Of a stretch of DNA of 64,000 nt, positions 10,876 through 22,235 are shown one piece after another. The DNA lies in contig AP026540.1 of NCBI GenBank assembly GCA_026075535.2, positions 4,030,001-4,094,000 of the forward strand. The letters are read 5' to 3'. Every line of letters starts with the position of its first letter. The first letter of the stretch is position 1. The notes beneath the pieces are model-generated. The model saw nothing but the letters and a program-made list of their open reading frames with translations, did no database searches and was not told where the DNA came from. The translations under genes were made by a program, and so were the position numbers. Source of the stretch: Tricholoma matsutake (lineage: Eukaryota > Basidiomycota > Agaricomycetes > Agaricales > Tricholomataceae).

Positions 10876-13800
10876 ATGGATGTTGATGACACTGAGATGG
10901 AGGCGCAATGTGAGGAATGGGAGGACATAGAAGGAGAGAATGCTGGCTTGTATACCTTGCCACCAGGAGAGGAAGGTATGCTTCACAGCCATGCTGGAGG
11001 AGAGACAATCTTCCAACAAATCATAGACAGTGTTGATTCCCAGTACGTCCTTCATTCATTTTCTCTTTACATCTGTTGTGATCTATCTATAGCAAACGAG
11101 GTGATCTATGTACATGGAAGAATAGGATACAAGAGCGCATCAATTCATGGTGCAAGCAGCTACCGTTGTTAGTAAATGCTTACCTTGCGTGGAGAAAGGA
11201 CTGCACTTGCTCTTCGCAATCGGATGCACCATCGATGTCAGCGCCTGTTGATATGGTAGACGAGCCCACTACAAATTTGACCTGGAAGACTGTGATCCTC
11301 AATTTCTATGGTACGTGCATGTAATAGGTTGTTGGGATACACTGACTTAGTTCACTTTGACAGAATACACGACCCGTTCATCTACACATGCATCAGATAC
11401 AACTTACACAAATAAGACCCTTGCCCACCATGGGTTCATCGGTGCTTCTCCTGAAAAACCTGTCATTGCATTCTCTTTCCAGCTGTTTGAAGTATATCGT
11501 CAGTTACACCATGTCTGTCTGCGTTTAAGCCTTGATGCCCTTTCGAGAAGTTTGAATCACCTCCATCATGTGAGAAGTCTTTCTCTCATTGTGTTGTCAC
11601 TCATAAATACTTTCTCATAGGTTCCATGGAAATCCTATCTAGCAGAACAGCTCAGCAGTGCGTATGACTGCTATTTAGAGATACTGCGTGTGGTGGACGC
11701 GTGTGTGCAGCAAGCACTGGGTAGAGACAGAGATTGGAACTCATGCCACCTTTGCCCGCCCTGCATGTATAAACTTACAGATGAGCCGCCAATGAAGTTT
11801 AGCATGCTGGCGGCAATGGATGGTAATAACTCGCTGAAACTTGTGGACAGTACTTTTTGTTCGGGTTCATCTCATACAGATGACCGCACCTCAACATCAT
11901 CTCGATGGCTGACACCAGAAGATGTTGATCAGTTCAAGGACGAAGTGGTGAACTCACATCATAATGTGAGTCTCCCTTCATGTTCATCATTCTCCCACAT
12001 TCAGGTTCCCTTAGCTCTCAGCATGAAAAGTATCCTCTACCGGTACTTCTCAATTTCCAGCAACTATACCAGATGCAGGTCCATCAACAGCGCCCAAAAT
12101 TCCATCTGACGTATTCCCACCTAACCTCAACTCGGATGCCAGAGATGATGATATTGCCTGGCTCAATATTGCTGAGGACAACAAAACCCAGAAGATAATC
12201 AATATCTGTGTTGAGCGCTGGCGAAGTGCAGGACCCGAGGCAAGAAAGAAGATGTTCACGTTGTTTGCTGTAGCAGGAATTTTTGTGGCCATTTGCCGCC
12301 ATGGTCATCTCTTGGTCATTTGTGACATGATACGTAGCAGAGAATTGTAAGTGCAAGATTCCCTCTCTGATTGGCTGATGATATATTGACCCTGGTGACA
12401 GGATGAAATATCCCATAGCTGTCATCAATCGGCTCCTTGATCAGTACGGCAAAGACATCGGACTTGGTTATGACATCATATGTGCCTTTATCAAGACCCT
12501 GCTGAGAAGTTCTCTGGGAGCAAAGACTGTTGGGTTACGTCTACAGGGCATCGTCCCTGCATTCTATGGCCATGCTCATGATTGAGGTTGCCAGGTTCAC
12601 TGGCATCCAATGTATATGGAAGGTGTTGGACTTGAAGATTTCGAAGAATGCAAGCAAACTTTTTACAAATCTAATGAACTTGCCTCCATTACCCGTCTTG
12701 CATCCCCTTTCCATCACCAACAACAAATCGACGAACACTTCTTCTTTCATGACTTGGATAAGCACGCAGCATCAGGTTCATTTTTCATGGTTCATAAAAA
12801 TGCACATTGTGATGACATTATGATCAGGAAATTTCATTTTCCAGAACTATTGTCAGGTGCTCGAGAGAATCAAGACCAGCAGCAAACAACTGGCATTACT
12901 CGCTTCCAAGCTTGGTACCACAGCCAAAGATTACAAGGATTATTTAATGAGTGAGCGTGAGTATTTATGGAACCTACGCATTGAGCCACCGGAGGTCATT
13001 CAGAAGGCTGACTATATTGATCATCTCTCCAAGCTGTACCATCTCCGGTAGGCCCTTTGAGCTCCTGTTTAAGAGTTGCAGTTGTCTGATTGTCTTTCTG
13101 CCATGTAGGGGAGAATCTGATAAGGCAAAGGTTGAATATAATCAGCTTGATTACAATATTATTCACAACAACTACACCTGGAAGCAAATTGCCGACATCA
13201 AGACACGCTATAGGACAACCTACACCTGATGGCTCACCCAGAATGAAGAAGTGTGCCAGTTTGAAGAGGATCACCAGATCAAAACACGCTGGTCTCCTAG
13301 CTCGCCTGAGTATAATGATGCGCTAGTGATAGTAAGCCAACATACATATCAGAAGGCACTCGATGATCTCGAGTGACTTTTTGTTCAGTGCTTACTTGAA
13401 CTAACAAAACTTGGAAGGAATGGTGTTGGTACGTCAGTACATATTTTGTGGCTTTGATTGACTTCTCACACATCGGTAGCAGACAAATTATGAGAAAAGA
13501 TTGGCAAGGTGTTCAAGACTCAAGCAGAAGCTATCCGACGTGCACTCGAGGCTTACAATACTGCTGCAGCACAATTGAACCCGCCTCATGAAAAACTCAC
13601 ATGGGCAAAGCTCATGGAGACTACGACATTGGCCAAATTTGACTTACTGTGGGACTCATGCCAAGATATACATCAACAGCCTTGGACACAGCCATCCCGC
13701 TGCAAGGCAATGAATTTTTATTTTGGCATCCAACGCGTGAAGGAAGAAATTTTATGGCTGAACATCGAAATTCGCCGTCTTGTCACCTTCATCCATCGTG

Positions 13801-14180
13801 ACTTTTACCATGCTATCACTGCTAACATGATCATTGATCCTGCTCTTGCTCATGAGCTCTCTTCTCAATGGGAGTATCGGCAACAAATCCATTCACAGAT
13901 CGCTTATTGTCTTTGCCAAACATCACAACTGAAGGGTTTTACTGGTACTCTACTTCCTGGTGCTCGAGAGGGGCGAGATCTGATTTACAACACCACTGAC
14001 AGGCCTCCTTGTTGGGTAGAGACTATCTTTGGATTAGTTGAGACATATGACAAGAGGGACGAGACAGAAAACGATGAGAATTTGCCAAAGGAAGTGGTCG
14101 CCAACTCAGATTTAGTACTTCAGCTGCTCGAAAACATTTCTCTTCAGGACGATATAGATATACATAGTGAATCTTTCTAA
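10876..14180 (+). pseudogene. KDZ transposase, inactivated by TGA stops
   Basis: The enzyme would catalyse transposition of the surrounding element. Exons are joined by short GT-AG introns, for example 11311-11364 and 12348-12401. A further 5' exon near 10731-10784 is likely. Recognisable blocks in order are: WKNRIQERINSWCKQLPLL; the cysteine cluster with CHLCPPCMYKL; MLAAMDGNNSLKL; YDIICAF; GIVPAFYGHAHD; and the highly conserved EGVGLEDFEECKQTFYKSNE followed by QQQIDEHFFFHDLDKHAASG. The C-terminal exon from about 13500 (KIGKVFKTQAEAIRRALEAY) is intact. Stops at 12583-12585, 13227-13229, 13374-13376 and 13491-13493 are all TGA at positions where the family has Arg. Apart from these stops I saw no obvious break in the frame. 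Confidence 0.85.
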
Positions 14181-14944
14181 TTACTTGTATTACACTTTAA
14201 TTCTATAACTTGAATGTTTTTCATGGAACGAAACTCGGATTATGACTCGGAGACAATGTCATAATGGTAAAAGTAAGTGAGGGCAACTGAGACAAAGTGA
14301 TTCCTGACTCGGACAATGGCCAGCCAGGTTTTCATTGTGGTATTGGTCAGATATGAATAATCAATAGTTGTATTGAAATATAGACTTCAAAGTTGAAGAT
14401 ACTGGTAGGTTGAACACTGCTTTGACTGAAATTCGATCGTCCATATCTGCCGATTACTATCCAAATTCTTGTTGCTCAATTGATTCACTGGCAGGTTACA
14501 GAACTGAAGTTCAAGTATATTCTTGTCATTATCCTTCAGCTTGATGGACATATCACCAACTTCCACCATTTGCTTGTTCTACACAGGCTATCCAGCAGGG
14601 TAGATTGTGCTGTTTCTATTGAATGCCCTGTCAAATGTACTCATGATCTATTGCTAGCATGCTGCAATAATGTTCCCATACGAACACCTCATTCAAACTC
14701 TCAAATCACCCTCACATGTGTTTGACAACTTACAGGTATGAAATTTGAATATCATTCTGTCGAGTATCTCAGGTTTAGTAGATAGCCTGACTTGGAAGAC
14801 TTGATTATTCTATGAGGTCATATCGCATCCGAGTCCCTAGTTTGGATAATCTTCAGGGTTGATCAACGCCGAACGGATATAAACTTGACATATCTCATTT
14901 TCTCTCACTAGCTTCTTGCTTCATTCAACTCACTGCTGTCTGAC
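14181..14944. promoter_or_regulatory. Intergenic region with TATA box for the next gene
   Basis: TATAAA at 14878-14883 lies 62 bases before the ATG of the second element gene. The rest of the 760-base stretch shows nothing recognisable. Confidence 0.55.
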
Positions 14945-16521
14945 ATGCCATTCAACTCAAATGTCCATCTCCAGTCCCCACCTGGTGCAGAAGGTCCTCT
15001 CCCCTCGTGGGCAGACCTTAAGTTCAATCCTGTGGGCCTCTACAGCTTGCGACAGCGCCTTGGAATGCTGCCCAAGGAACCAGGTATTTTCACAAGATAC
15101 AAAAATTCATTTCTTGGCAGCGATATTGCCTGGTTTGCTGCGGGTGCTTCTGAAGATAACAAGCATCATATTCAACATGATACCTTTCATCTGCTCTTTA
15201 CAATCTTGAGAGAGAACTTGCCTATTGGGCCACAGGGCAATCAACTTCGTAATGGTGTTTGCACCAATCTTTGTCAACTCACCTTTGATTTGGTGTGTCT
15301 GTTCCATACTCATTTAATTTCCTCCCACTCATTACTAACATGAAAATCCAGGCCACGACATGGGATCGGGCTTATGGAGGATACACTGTTATTCTTCATG
15401 TAGAGGGCACAATGATTCCAGGAGCTCCTCCTCTTCCCGAATATCTTAAGGCCGATGTCTATCTGCCACCTCATCTCATTGACGAGACTCCTGACTGTCA
15501 TTGCCCCATCGCTGCAATCATACAAACTTTCATCGAGGAAATTGGTGTTCCCACAGTCAACCGATGGTCAAGGGCCGCACATAATTTGGGGTGGTCATTG
15601 AATCAAAAGGGACCGGTCTCAACTCCTTCCAACCATTATCCCCACTTGATACCCCCTCCGGTCAGTTCTGGGTCTGCCCATTACAATTTTCATGGCCGTC
15701 CCTATGGCTTGCTTTCCATGCCCACCATGCCTTCCCAACCCTCTGCGTCAATCCTGCATCTGTCTGCCAGTTCATCTGCAACCGCTCCCCCTGTTGCACT
15801 GCCTTTATCGCAGGCTAGTAGTTCAGACATATATTTTGCTGAGGAACCTGACTCTGGGACGTTGGCTTTGATGGACACCACAGAACAATTAGCTTTTCTT
15901 AAAGCGCGATTAGAATGGGCAGACCAGAAGGAGGAGGTGTATCAAATCGAGATTGCAGACTTACAGAATGAACTAGCAAAAACCTTTGCCAAATTACGGA
16001 AGCAAGAGGCTATTTTACCGCAATATACTTCCTGCGGTGGGAGCACGTCAAGTTCTTTGCAGCCTCCTTCACCATCACCTCAACGTGCTTCACCTTTTCA
16101 CTCCGTACAGTCCCCAAATCTCGCAATGCACCGTGTTCTGCCTAAGGTTTCATCCTCCACTGCTACACCTTCCAAGTTCCCAAAGGTGGACATTTCCAAG
16201 TTCCCTCAACCTGCTACCCTGAATTTGGAACCAGCAACTCCTTCAGTTCCCGGATCATCTAAGACTCCACACTCCAAAGCTAAGCCAAAAAAGGAAGATG
16301 AACTTGTCGCTGTGACCGATTTGGGTCCCGCCACCATTCAATTCATCGTGGCTCATAATCTCACCCACATCGCACCCATGGTCACTCTGGTTGTCCAGCA
16401 CAACCCAGCTCCCCAGTGGAGCACAATGCTTGCTGCATTGTCTCTGTCTGACACAGATTGTAGTTTATTGCTCGAAGCCTTGACAAGTGACTGGATGGCT
16501 GGAAACAAAGGTGGAAATTAG
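14945..16521 (+). CDS. Intact KDZ-element cargo gene, 505-residue protein of unknown function
   Basis: Two exons, 14945-15292 and 15352-16521, are joined by a clean 59-base GT-AG intron and give 505 codons plus stop, with no disruption. The N-terminal ~190 residues look globular (for example ITRYKNS-like and TWDRAYGGYTVILHVEGT segments). A proline- and serine-rich linker follows, then a likely coiled coil at about residues 295-340 with the leucine-spaced TTEQLAFLKARLEWADQKEE. The conserved-looking C-terminus is helical. I do not recognise a catalytic motif. It lies inside the KDZ inverted repeats, downstream of the transposase on the same strand, so it is probably an accessory or passenger gene. 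Its intactness beside a dead transposase is notable. Confidence 0.7.
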
Positions 16522-16787
16522 GAAATAGTAATTGCATCACCACAAGCTCGATAAAAAAAAATCTATGTTATTCTGCATGTGTATCTGTTTCATATTTCCT
16601 TTTATGACCTAGAAATATGTTTTTGTTTGATCTTTGGTGAACCACACTAACAAGTACCTCCATTTGAACATTATGCACAGTTTTTTCAACTTTATTCCTC
16701 TTGTCTACCACCGTATGGTTGCTTTCACAATGTATCTTTACTTCGCGTTCTTGCATCCTGAGCTTTTCCACTCCAAACAAACTCACC

Positions 16788-17890
16788 ATGCCACTGACAT
16801 TCTCAACCGTGAAAACGGTGAGCGCCCCACGACAGAGAAAGCTGCCAGCACAGAAGCCACTGCCAATTCCCAGTCAACAACACAGAGAAAAACTTGCAGC
16901 GCGCCAGGAGACTCAATGACTGATAGACAATGCTGTCAGTGAATGGTATACATATACCCTAGCAAAGGCCAACAATCTTGGCAAGTGGTTCAATAAAAAA
17001 CCAAGATACTTCCTTGATATTTTCTTTCAAGGTGGTGCGAAGATGGTGAACCACCATCACAAGACTAATGCATATAACACATTCAAGAGTTTGAAGGCGG
17101 TGGATTTAAATGAAGGTTTTTTTTTCTTACCATCACATTTGGAGCACCACTGCATGCTGACAATCTTCCTACTTCAGAAGGACACTGGAAAAAATTAGTA
17201 GCACTCCAGCAGGAATATCAAGAAGAATACAAGACACTCCACCAAAGAAGAAAAGGATGAACTTATTGAAGAATTTGACGCCCATAAGCAGGAAGGCATG
17301 AAAATCCGTCGACCAACTGCATGCGTGCGCATCCAAGATGTAGCTAATGTGGCACATAATATGCAACTTCTGGTGAGCAGTCATAGAGAAATTATCCTTA
17401 CATGGGTGACATGGACTATAGATGACTGGCCTAACATATCGCATTGGAATTGAAGGCTTTTTCTGTATCGTACAAAATTCTCCTGACTTCCATATGAAGC
17501 CACATTGGTTTTTTATGTCACTGGCACTGGAGGAGTATATGAAGATCACCATTCGAAAGAAATGGGACACCACAGAGATTGGTACGAAGCTGGAGGTGTT
17601 TGCAGTTGCTGGATGTGATGTTGTAAGTGAGTGAAAGCCCAATATTATTGTTGAAAAGGCCACAGATTTGACTATGACCCTTCAGATTTACTTCGAACGT
17701 CCAAGCAGAAAGCCGATCATCTGAAACGAGAAATTTGGGAGAAGATTAGTGAAATGCTGGGTATGCCCCTCACACTATAGCTATCTACTACCACTGATTT
17801 CTCTTAGTCGAGATCACTGGCAACCCTAATGCGGTTATGCAGTACGTCAACTATGAAGAAGGAATAATTCAACGCTATGGTGTAGAGTTA
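16788..17890 (+). pseudogene. 5' part of the third KDZ-element gene, split by a retroelement
   Basis: The start ATG is at 16788. The frame has TGA at 16917-16919 where Arg fits, then continues through KKPRYFLDIFFQGGAKMV and NAYNTFKSLKA. The latter faintly resembles the start of an HMG box. Later exons encode IEGFFCIVQNSPDFHMKPHW, KKWDTTEIGTKLEVFAVAGC and EITGNPNAVMQYVNYEEG. At least three introns (for example 17374-17421) and a one-base shift near 17247 are apparent. Coding sequence stops exactly at the target duplication ACGGG of the marY1-like element and resumes at 23948. The family is one I recall as expanded in mushrooms; its function is unknown. Confidence 0.7.
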
Positions 17891-17895
17891 ACGGG

Positions 17896-18321
17896 TATAA
17901 GGGCAACCTAAGCCTCTAGCAAAGGGAAATCCGAAGTTAAAATTATACTACATAATACAGGCATTGGGGGCGCACCTAGCAAAGGGAAATCCGAAGAGAA
18001 AACTCTAAGGATCCCCTTGCTGATGCCCAGTATATGTGAAGACGACAAAAATCAAATATAACCTAAAAATAGAAAAAGGTGGAGATAGGCGGATCAAGGC
18101 CGCCGAATGACATCATACCAAGGGGTATGTGTCGGAAGGGGTACTCCGCCTCTAAATATAAAAGTGTCAACATATACAAACATGATAGCAAGGGAAAATT
18201 AGTAATAAAATCCGGAAAAATCATAGAAAATGAAGAATAGAAGGAAATGAGGTGGGGAAAAATATGGGACGAACATAAAAAATAGGAAAAACACACAGGG
18301 CACCCCCTTAGTCCCCTTACA
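17896..18321 (-). repeat. 3' LTR of the marY1-like element
   Basis: 426 bp. It carries AGAAAACTCT at 17997-18006 (plus strand), the partner of the primer site, 28 bases downstream of a TATA at 18034-18031 on the minus strand. Confidence 0.95.
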
Positions 18322-18332
18322 TCACCCCCTCT

Positions 18333-21300
18333 CTAAGATGCATCGCCCCGATGCATTCGAAATCGTATACGACCAAAGTCCGTGACTTGAATGTGACGCG
18401 GTGCAGCAGTGTGCCGTCGGTGGAATTCCTTGATTAACCGAGGGGCATTTACGTCAGACTCTTCGACCCATGAGTTCTCCTCATACCCATAACCCTTCCA
18501 ATGTACCAAATACTGGAGTTTTCCTCGATGCAAACGGCTGTCCAAGATTGACTCGACTTCATATTGGGGTTCTCCCTCGATCACTGTAGGTGGTGGTGGT
18601 GGGTGTGAATGGCGTCCCGGGAACGGATCTGGGGGAGCTGGAAGCAATTTGACAACATGGAAGACGGGGTGGAGTCTGGACATGGAGGCTGGGAGGCGTA
18701 GACGATAGGCATGTGTTCCAACGCACTTGACAATGGGGAAAGGTCCCAAGAAGCGATGAGCAAGTTTCTTGGATGGACGTGTAGTGGAGATGTCACTGGA
18801 GTCAAGATAAACTCGATCACCAACCTTGTACTGAGGGGTTGGGGAGTGGCGCTGGTTGTAAAATTGCGCCATGTCATCCTTCACCTTTGCTAAGGCTGCC
18901 CTTGCCTCCTCCAAGCTATCCCTCATGTGTTCTGTGAACTCATTCACTGTCTCGATGTGTGAGGGAGTTTGGCGAGGTTCAAATCCCATGCGTGGATGTC
19001 GTCCAGTGTCTAAGAGGAAAGGGGTCTGTTGAGTGGAAGCATGGACATGGTTGTTGTACCCAAACTCGGCCAAAGGAAGGAGATCATCCCAATCGTCCTG
19101 GCGTTCATTGACAAAGAGGCAGATGTACTGCTCCAGTTCCTGGTTGACTCGCTCCGTCTGGCCATCAGTTTGTGGGTGATAAGCAGTTGAAGCGAGGAGT
19201 TTGATCCCCAGGAGTCGGTACAGCTCACGAGTGAACTCTGCCATGAACTGAGGGCCACGATCCGAGAGGAAGGCACCAGGAAGTCCATGTAACTTCCACA
19301 CGTGGTGGAGGTAGAGTCGAGCGGCACCTAGGGCACTGACAGTGGTGTGAGTGGGAATGAAGTGAGCACATTTTCCCACTGAGTCAACTGTGCACATCAC
19401 CGCATCAAACCCATTTGACTCTGGCAATTCCACCACAAAGTCGACGCTGACGACATCCCAACGACTCTCTGGAACAGGAAGAGGGTGTAGCTCACCAATA
19501 GGCTTGCGACGAGGGACCTTGGTGCGTAAGCAAAGGTCACAAGTGCGACAATACTGACCAATGAGCCGTGACATTTGTGGCCACCAATAGTTCTGTGAGG
19601 TGAGCTCCAAGGTCTTCCAGCGTCCGGGGTGGCCAGCAATCTGTGAGTCATGGTGTTGGGATATGATGCGCCGACGAAGGTCTGGGTCATTGGGAACATA
19701 GATGCGATCCCTTAAATACAACAAGTCCTCCTTTTCAGCCCACTCTGCCGCACGTAAGGAAAGGGTCGATCCCTTCCTCAGTTCTTTAACAGCTCGGGCG
19801 ACAACATCCTCATGTAAACCGCTACGGTTTGCGCGACGAATGTCCCGTAGAATGTCCCGCTCCTCGCCCTGGGGTGCGATGCCTTCCAGTGCCCAAATGG
19901 TGAACAGGTCTGGCTGCAACAGCACAATGTTTTGGTTGTCACCGCTGCCATCCCCATGGTCTGCATGTCGGGATAGGGCATCAGTCTTCCCCATGCTGCG
20001 ACCCGGACGGTGGTGCAAGGAGAAGTCGAATCTAGATAGGTACAGGGACCAACGAGCTTGACGACGGTTCAATTTCTTGGCCGTCATGAAGTACTCGAGG
20101 TTCTTGTGATCCGTCCAAATTTCCACCTTGTGTTGGGCACCCTCGAGGAAGTGTCGCCACTCCTCAAGCGCACGCATTATCGCCAACATCTCCTTGTCAT
20201 GGATCTCGTAGTTTCTCTCTACAGCACTAAGGCTTTTGGAGTAGAACGCAACAGGATGCCACTTCTGGTCCTCCGGAGACTGCTGAGACAACACAGCGCC
20301 CATCGCAAAGTCAGAACTGTCGGCTTCTACGCGAAAAGGACGCAAATCGTCAGCAAAGGTAAGGATCGGAGCGGAAGTGACCATCTCCTTAAGCTTTTCG
20401 AACGCCTCCTGTTGTGCATTATCCCACCTCCATGCCTCCTTTCCTGTCAAGTCGAACAGCGGTCGTGCATGATGTGAGAAATCCTTGATAAAACGCCGAT
20501 AAAAATTGATGAAGCCCAGGAAAGACTGCACCTCCTTCTTGTTCGTGGGCGTAGGCCAAGCTGTGACCCCATTTACCTTGATAGGATCCATCTCCACTTG
20601 ACCCTCCGAGATAATCAGGCCGATGTACTCGATCTTGGTCCTTTCGAACTCGCATTTGTCCTGACGAAGGTAGAGTTTGTACCGTCGAAGTCGCTCTAGG
20701 ACGAGGCGCGTGATGCGACGGTGCTCTTCAACCGTGTGAGTGAAGATGAGGATGTCGTCGAGATAGATGCAGACAACGCCTTCGAGGATGAGGTCATGGA
20801 AGATGTCGTTCATCATGGTCTGAAAGGTGGCAGGGCTATTAGTAAGGCCAAAGAACATGACAAGCGGTTCAAAAAGACCACAGTTGGTACGAAAGGCTGC
20901 CTTCCACTCATCTCCCTCCTTTCTCCTCACATTATTATAGCCCCAACGGACATCGAGCTTGGTGAAGTATCGGGCTCCACGGAGCTGGTTTACGAGTTCG
21001 GAGATGAGGGGTAGTGGGTAGCGATTTTTGACCGTGATATTGTTGAGTCTTCTGTAGTCTTGAACCGGTCGAAGTGAGCCATCCTTCTTCTTGACAAAGA
21101 AAAAGGGAGAGGCCATGGGTGACTTCGATGGTCGAATACGTCCAGAGGCCAGGTGCTCGTCGATGAACTGGTCAAGCTGCCGTTGTTCCTCTGGAGAGAG
21201 AGGATAGACCTTGCAGGATGAAGGGGTTGCGCCGGGGGTGAGTTCAATCGCGTGATCCCATGGCTTACGCGCAGGAAGAGAGTCGAATGACTCCTTGGAG

Positions 21301-22235
21301 AACACGTCTTCAAACTCATGGAGATGAGGGAGTAAGGAGTTAGTAGAGGATTTAGCAGCGTTGTTTTTGTGGAAGGCCTCGGCGAGGCGTTGGGATATGT
21401 TTGATGTGGCACACACCTCATGCGATGAGCGAATCGCAGTGTAGAAGATCCGATCACCCTCCTCCACTTCCTCTGGGTCCTCATCATCATCATCCGAGTC
21501 CGGCATTAGATCAGGAACCCCTTCCAATTCTACTTCAGGTATAGGCAGGGGTCCAGCATGACACTTCTGAGTTCTTCGTATTGCCGCCTTCTGTCCACGA
21601 CGTTCTTGCCTGGCTTCTGTGAAACACGTCCAACAGCGGGATGGACATCGGCTCATGGTAACCTCCCCGGTGCGCCAGTCGACCTCTGGGTTATGGTCTC
21701 GAAGCCATGGATATCCCAAAATTGCCTTTTGCTTTCCTAATTGAGTGACAGCAAAAAGGGCACGCTCACTATGATCTTTGTAACGGAGAACCAGGTCTGC
21801 AACCTCTCGGATGGCACCAGCTTCATTTGGGGATCCATCCACATTATATACAGGTATCGGACGTGAGAGTGAGCGAGTATTTAGACGATGTTGTTGTACC
21901 AGATGGGAATCGATGAAGAGACCAGTCGCACCAGAGTCCAGGAGCGCAGAGACACTGAGTATCTGTCCAGTGTCGGTCGTCTGCAGTTCGATGGCTAGGT
22001 TTAAGGAATGTGCAGAGGGAGTGGATGCCACAATATACTTGTGTGGTAGTTTACGCTCCCATGATTTAATTTTGGGACGTGGAGTAGAAGGAGAGATGGG
22101 GAGAGCAGGTACGTCTTTAGCCAACTTCGAAGGGTCAGAGAGGGGAGCAGTCACAGAAATGGATTCATTCTCCAGGGATTCAACTGACAAGACTTCAAAG
22201 CGGTTATGGACAGGCAGTGAGGGCGTACGATTCAC
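18333..22235 (-). CDS. pol: Pol polyprotein: protease-RT-RNase H-integrase-chromodomain
   Basis: About 1,300 residues without a break. Protease: ALLDSGATGLFID near residue 102. RT: KDGSLRPVQDYRRLNN and the catalytic VCIYLDDILIF. RNase H: RVEADSSDFAMGAVLS. Integrase: zinc-binding HHDSQIAGHPGRW...CRTCDLC, then the D,D35E triad in VSVDFVVELP, LSDRGPQF and [10 protein letters not shown]. The C-terminal chromodomain has YEVESILDSR and YLVHWKGYGYEENSWV, typical of chromoviruses that target heterochromatin. The frame is minus 1 relative to gag and overlaps its end. It has no ATG before the protease, so it is most likely made by frameshifting. The 22235 start is a GTG codon in the overlap, not a proven initiation site. 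Confidence 0.95.
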   Translation of the reverse strand: MNRTPSLPVHNRFEVLSVESLENESISVTAPLSDPSKLAKDVPALPISPSTPRPKIKSWERKLPHKYIVASTPSAHSLNLAIELQTTDTGQILSVSALLDSGATGLFIDSHLVQQHRLNTRSLSRPIPVYNVDGSPNEAGAIREVADLVLRYKDHSERALFAVTQLGKQKAILGYPWLRDHNPEVDWRTGEVTMSRCPSRCWTCFTEARQERRGQKAAIRRTQKCHAGPLPIPEVELEGVPDLMPDSDDDDEDPEEVEEGDRIFYTAIRSSHEVCATSNISQRLAEAFHKNNAAKSSTNSLLPHLHEFEDVFSKESFDSLPARKPWDHAIELTPGATPSSCKVYPLSPEEQRQLDQFIDEHLASGRIRPSKSPMASPFFFVKKKDGSLRPVQDYRRLNNITVKNRYPLPLISELVNQLRGARYFTKLDVRWGYNNVRRKEGDEWKAAFRTNCGLFEPLVMFFGLTNSPATFQTMMNDIFHDLILEGVVCIYLDDILIFTHTVEEHRRITRLVLERLRRYKLYLRQDKCEFERTKIEYIGLIISEGQVEMDPIKVNGVTAWPTPTNKKEVQSFLGFINFYRRFIKDFSHHARPLFDLTGKEAWRWDNAQQEAFEKLKEMVTSAPILTFADDLRPFRVEADSSDFAMGAVLSQQSPEDQKWHPVAFYSKSLSAVERNYEIHDKEMLAIMRALEEWRHFLEGAQHKVEIWTDHKNLEYFMTAKKLNRRQARWSLYLSRFDFSLHHRPGRSMGKTDALSRHADHGDGSGDNQNIVLLQPDLFTIWALEGIAPQGEERDILRDIRRANRSGLHEDVVARAVKELRKGSTLSLRAAEWAEKEDLLYLRDRIYVPNDPDLRRRIISQHHDSQIAGHPGRWKTLELTSQNYWWPQMSRLIGQYCRTCDLCLRTKVPRRKPIGELHPLPVPESRWDVVSVDFVVELPESNGFDAVMCTVDSVGKCAHFIPTHTTVSALGAARLYLHHVWKLHGLPGAFLSDRGPQFMAEFTRELYRLLGIKLLASTAYHPQTDGQTERVNQELEQYICLFVNERQDDWDDLLPLAEFGYNNHVHASTQQTPFLLDTGRHPRMGFEPRQTPSHIETVNEFTEHMRDSLEEARAALAKVKDDMAQFYNQRHSPTPQYKVGDRVYLDSSDISTTRPSKKLAHRFLGPFPIVKCVGTHAYRLRLPASMSRLHPVFHVVKLLPAPPDPFPGRHSHPPPPPTVIEGEPQYEVESILDSRLHRGKLQYLVHWKGYGYEENSWVEESDVNAPRLIKEFHRRHTAAPRHIQVTDFGRIRFRMHRGDAS

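Noticed and set aside
20058..20477. Open frames opposite to the marY1-like pol, and others such as 43219-43680 minus and 54881-55339 minus.
   Set aside because: They are shadows of real coding frames; none shows a domain, splice structure or biased composition like the antisense gene at 59154-60142.
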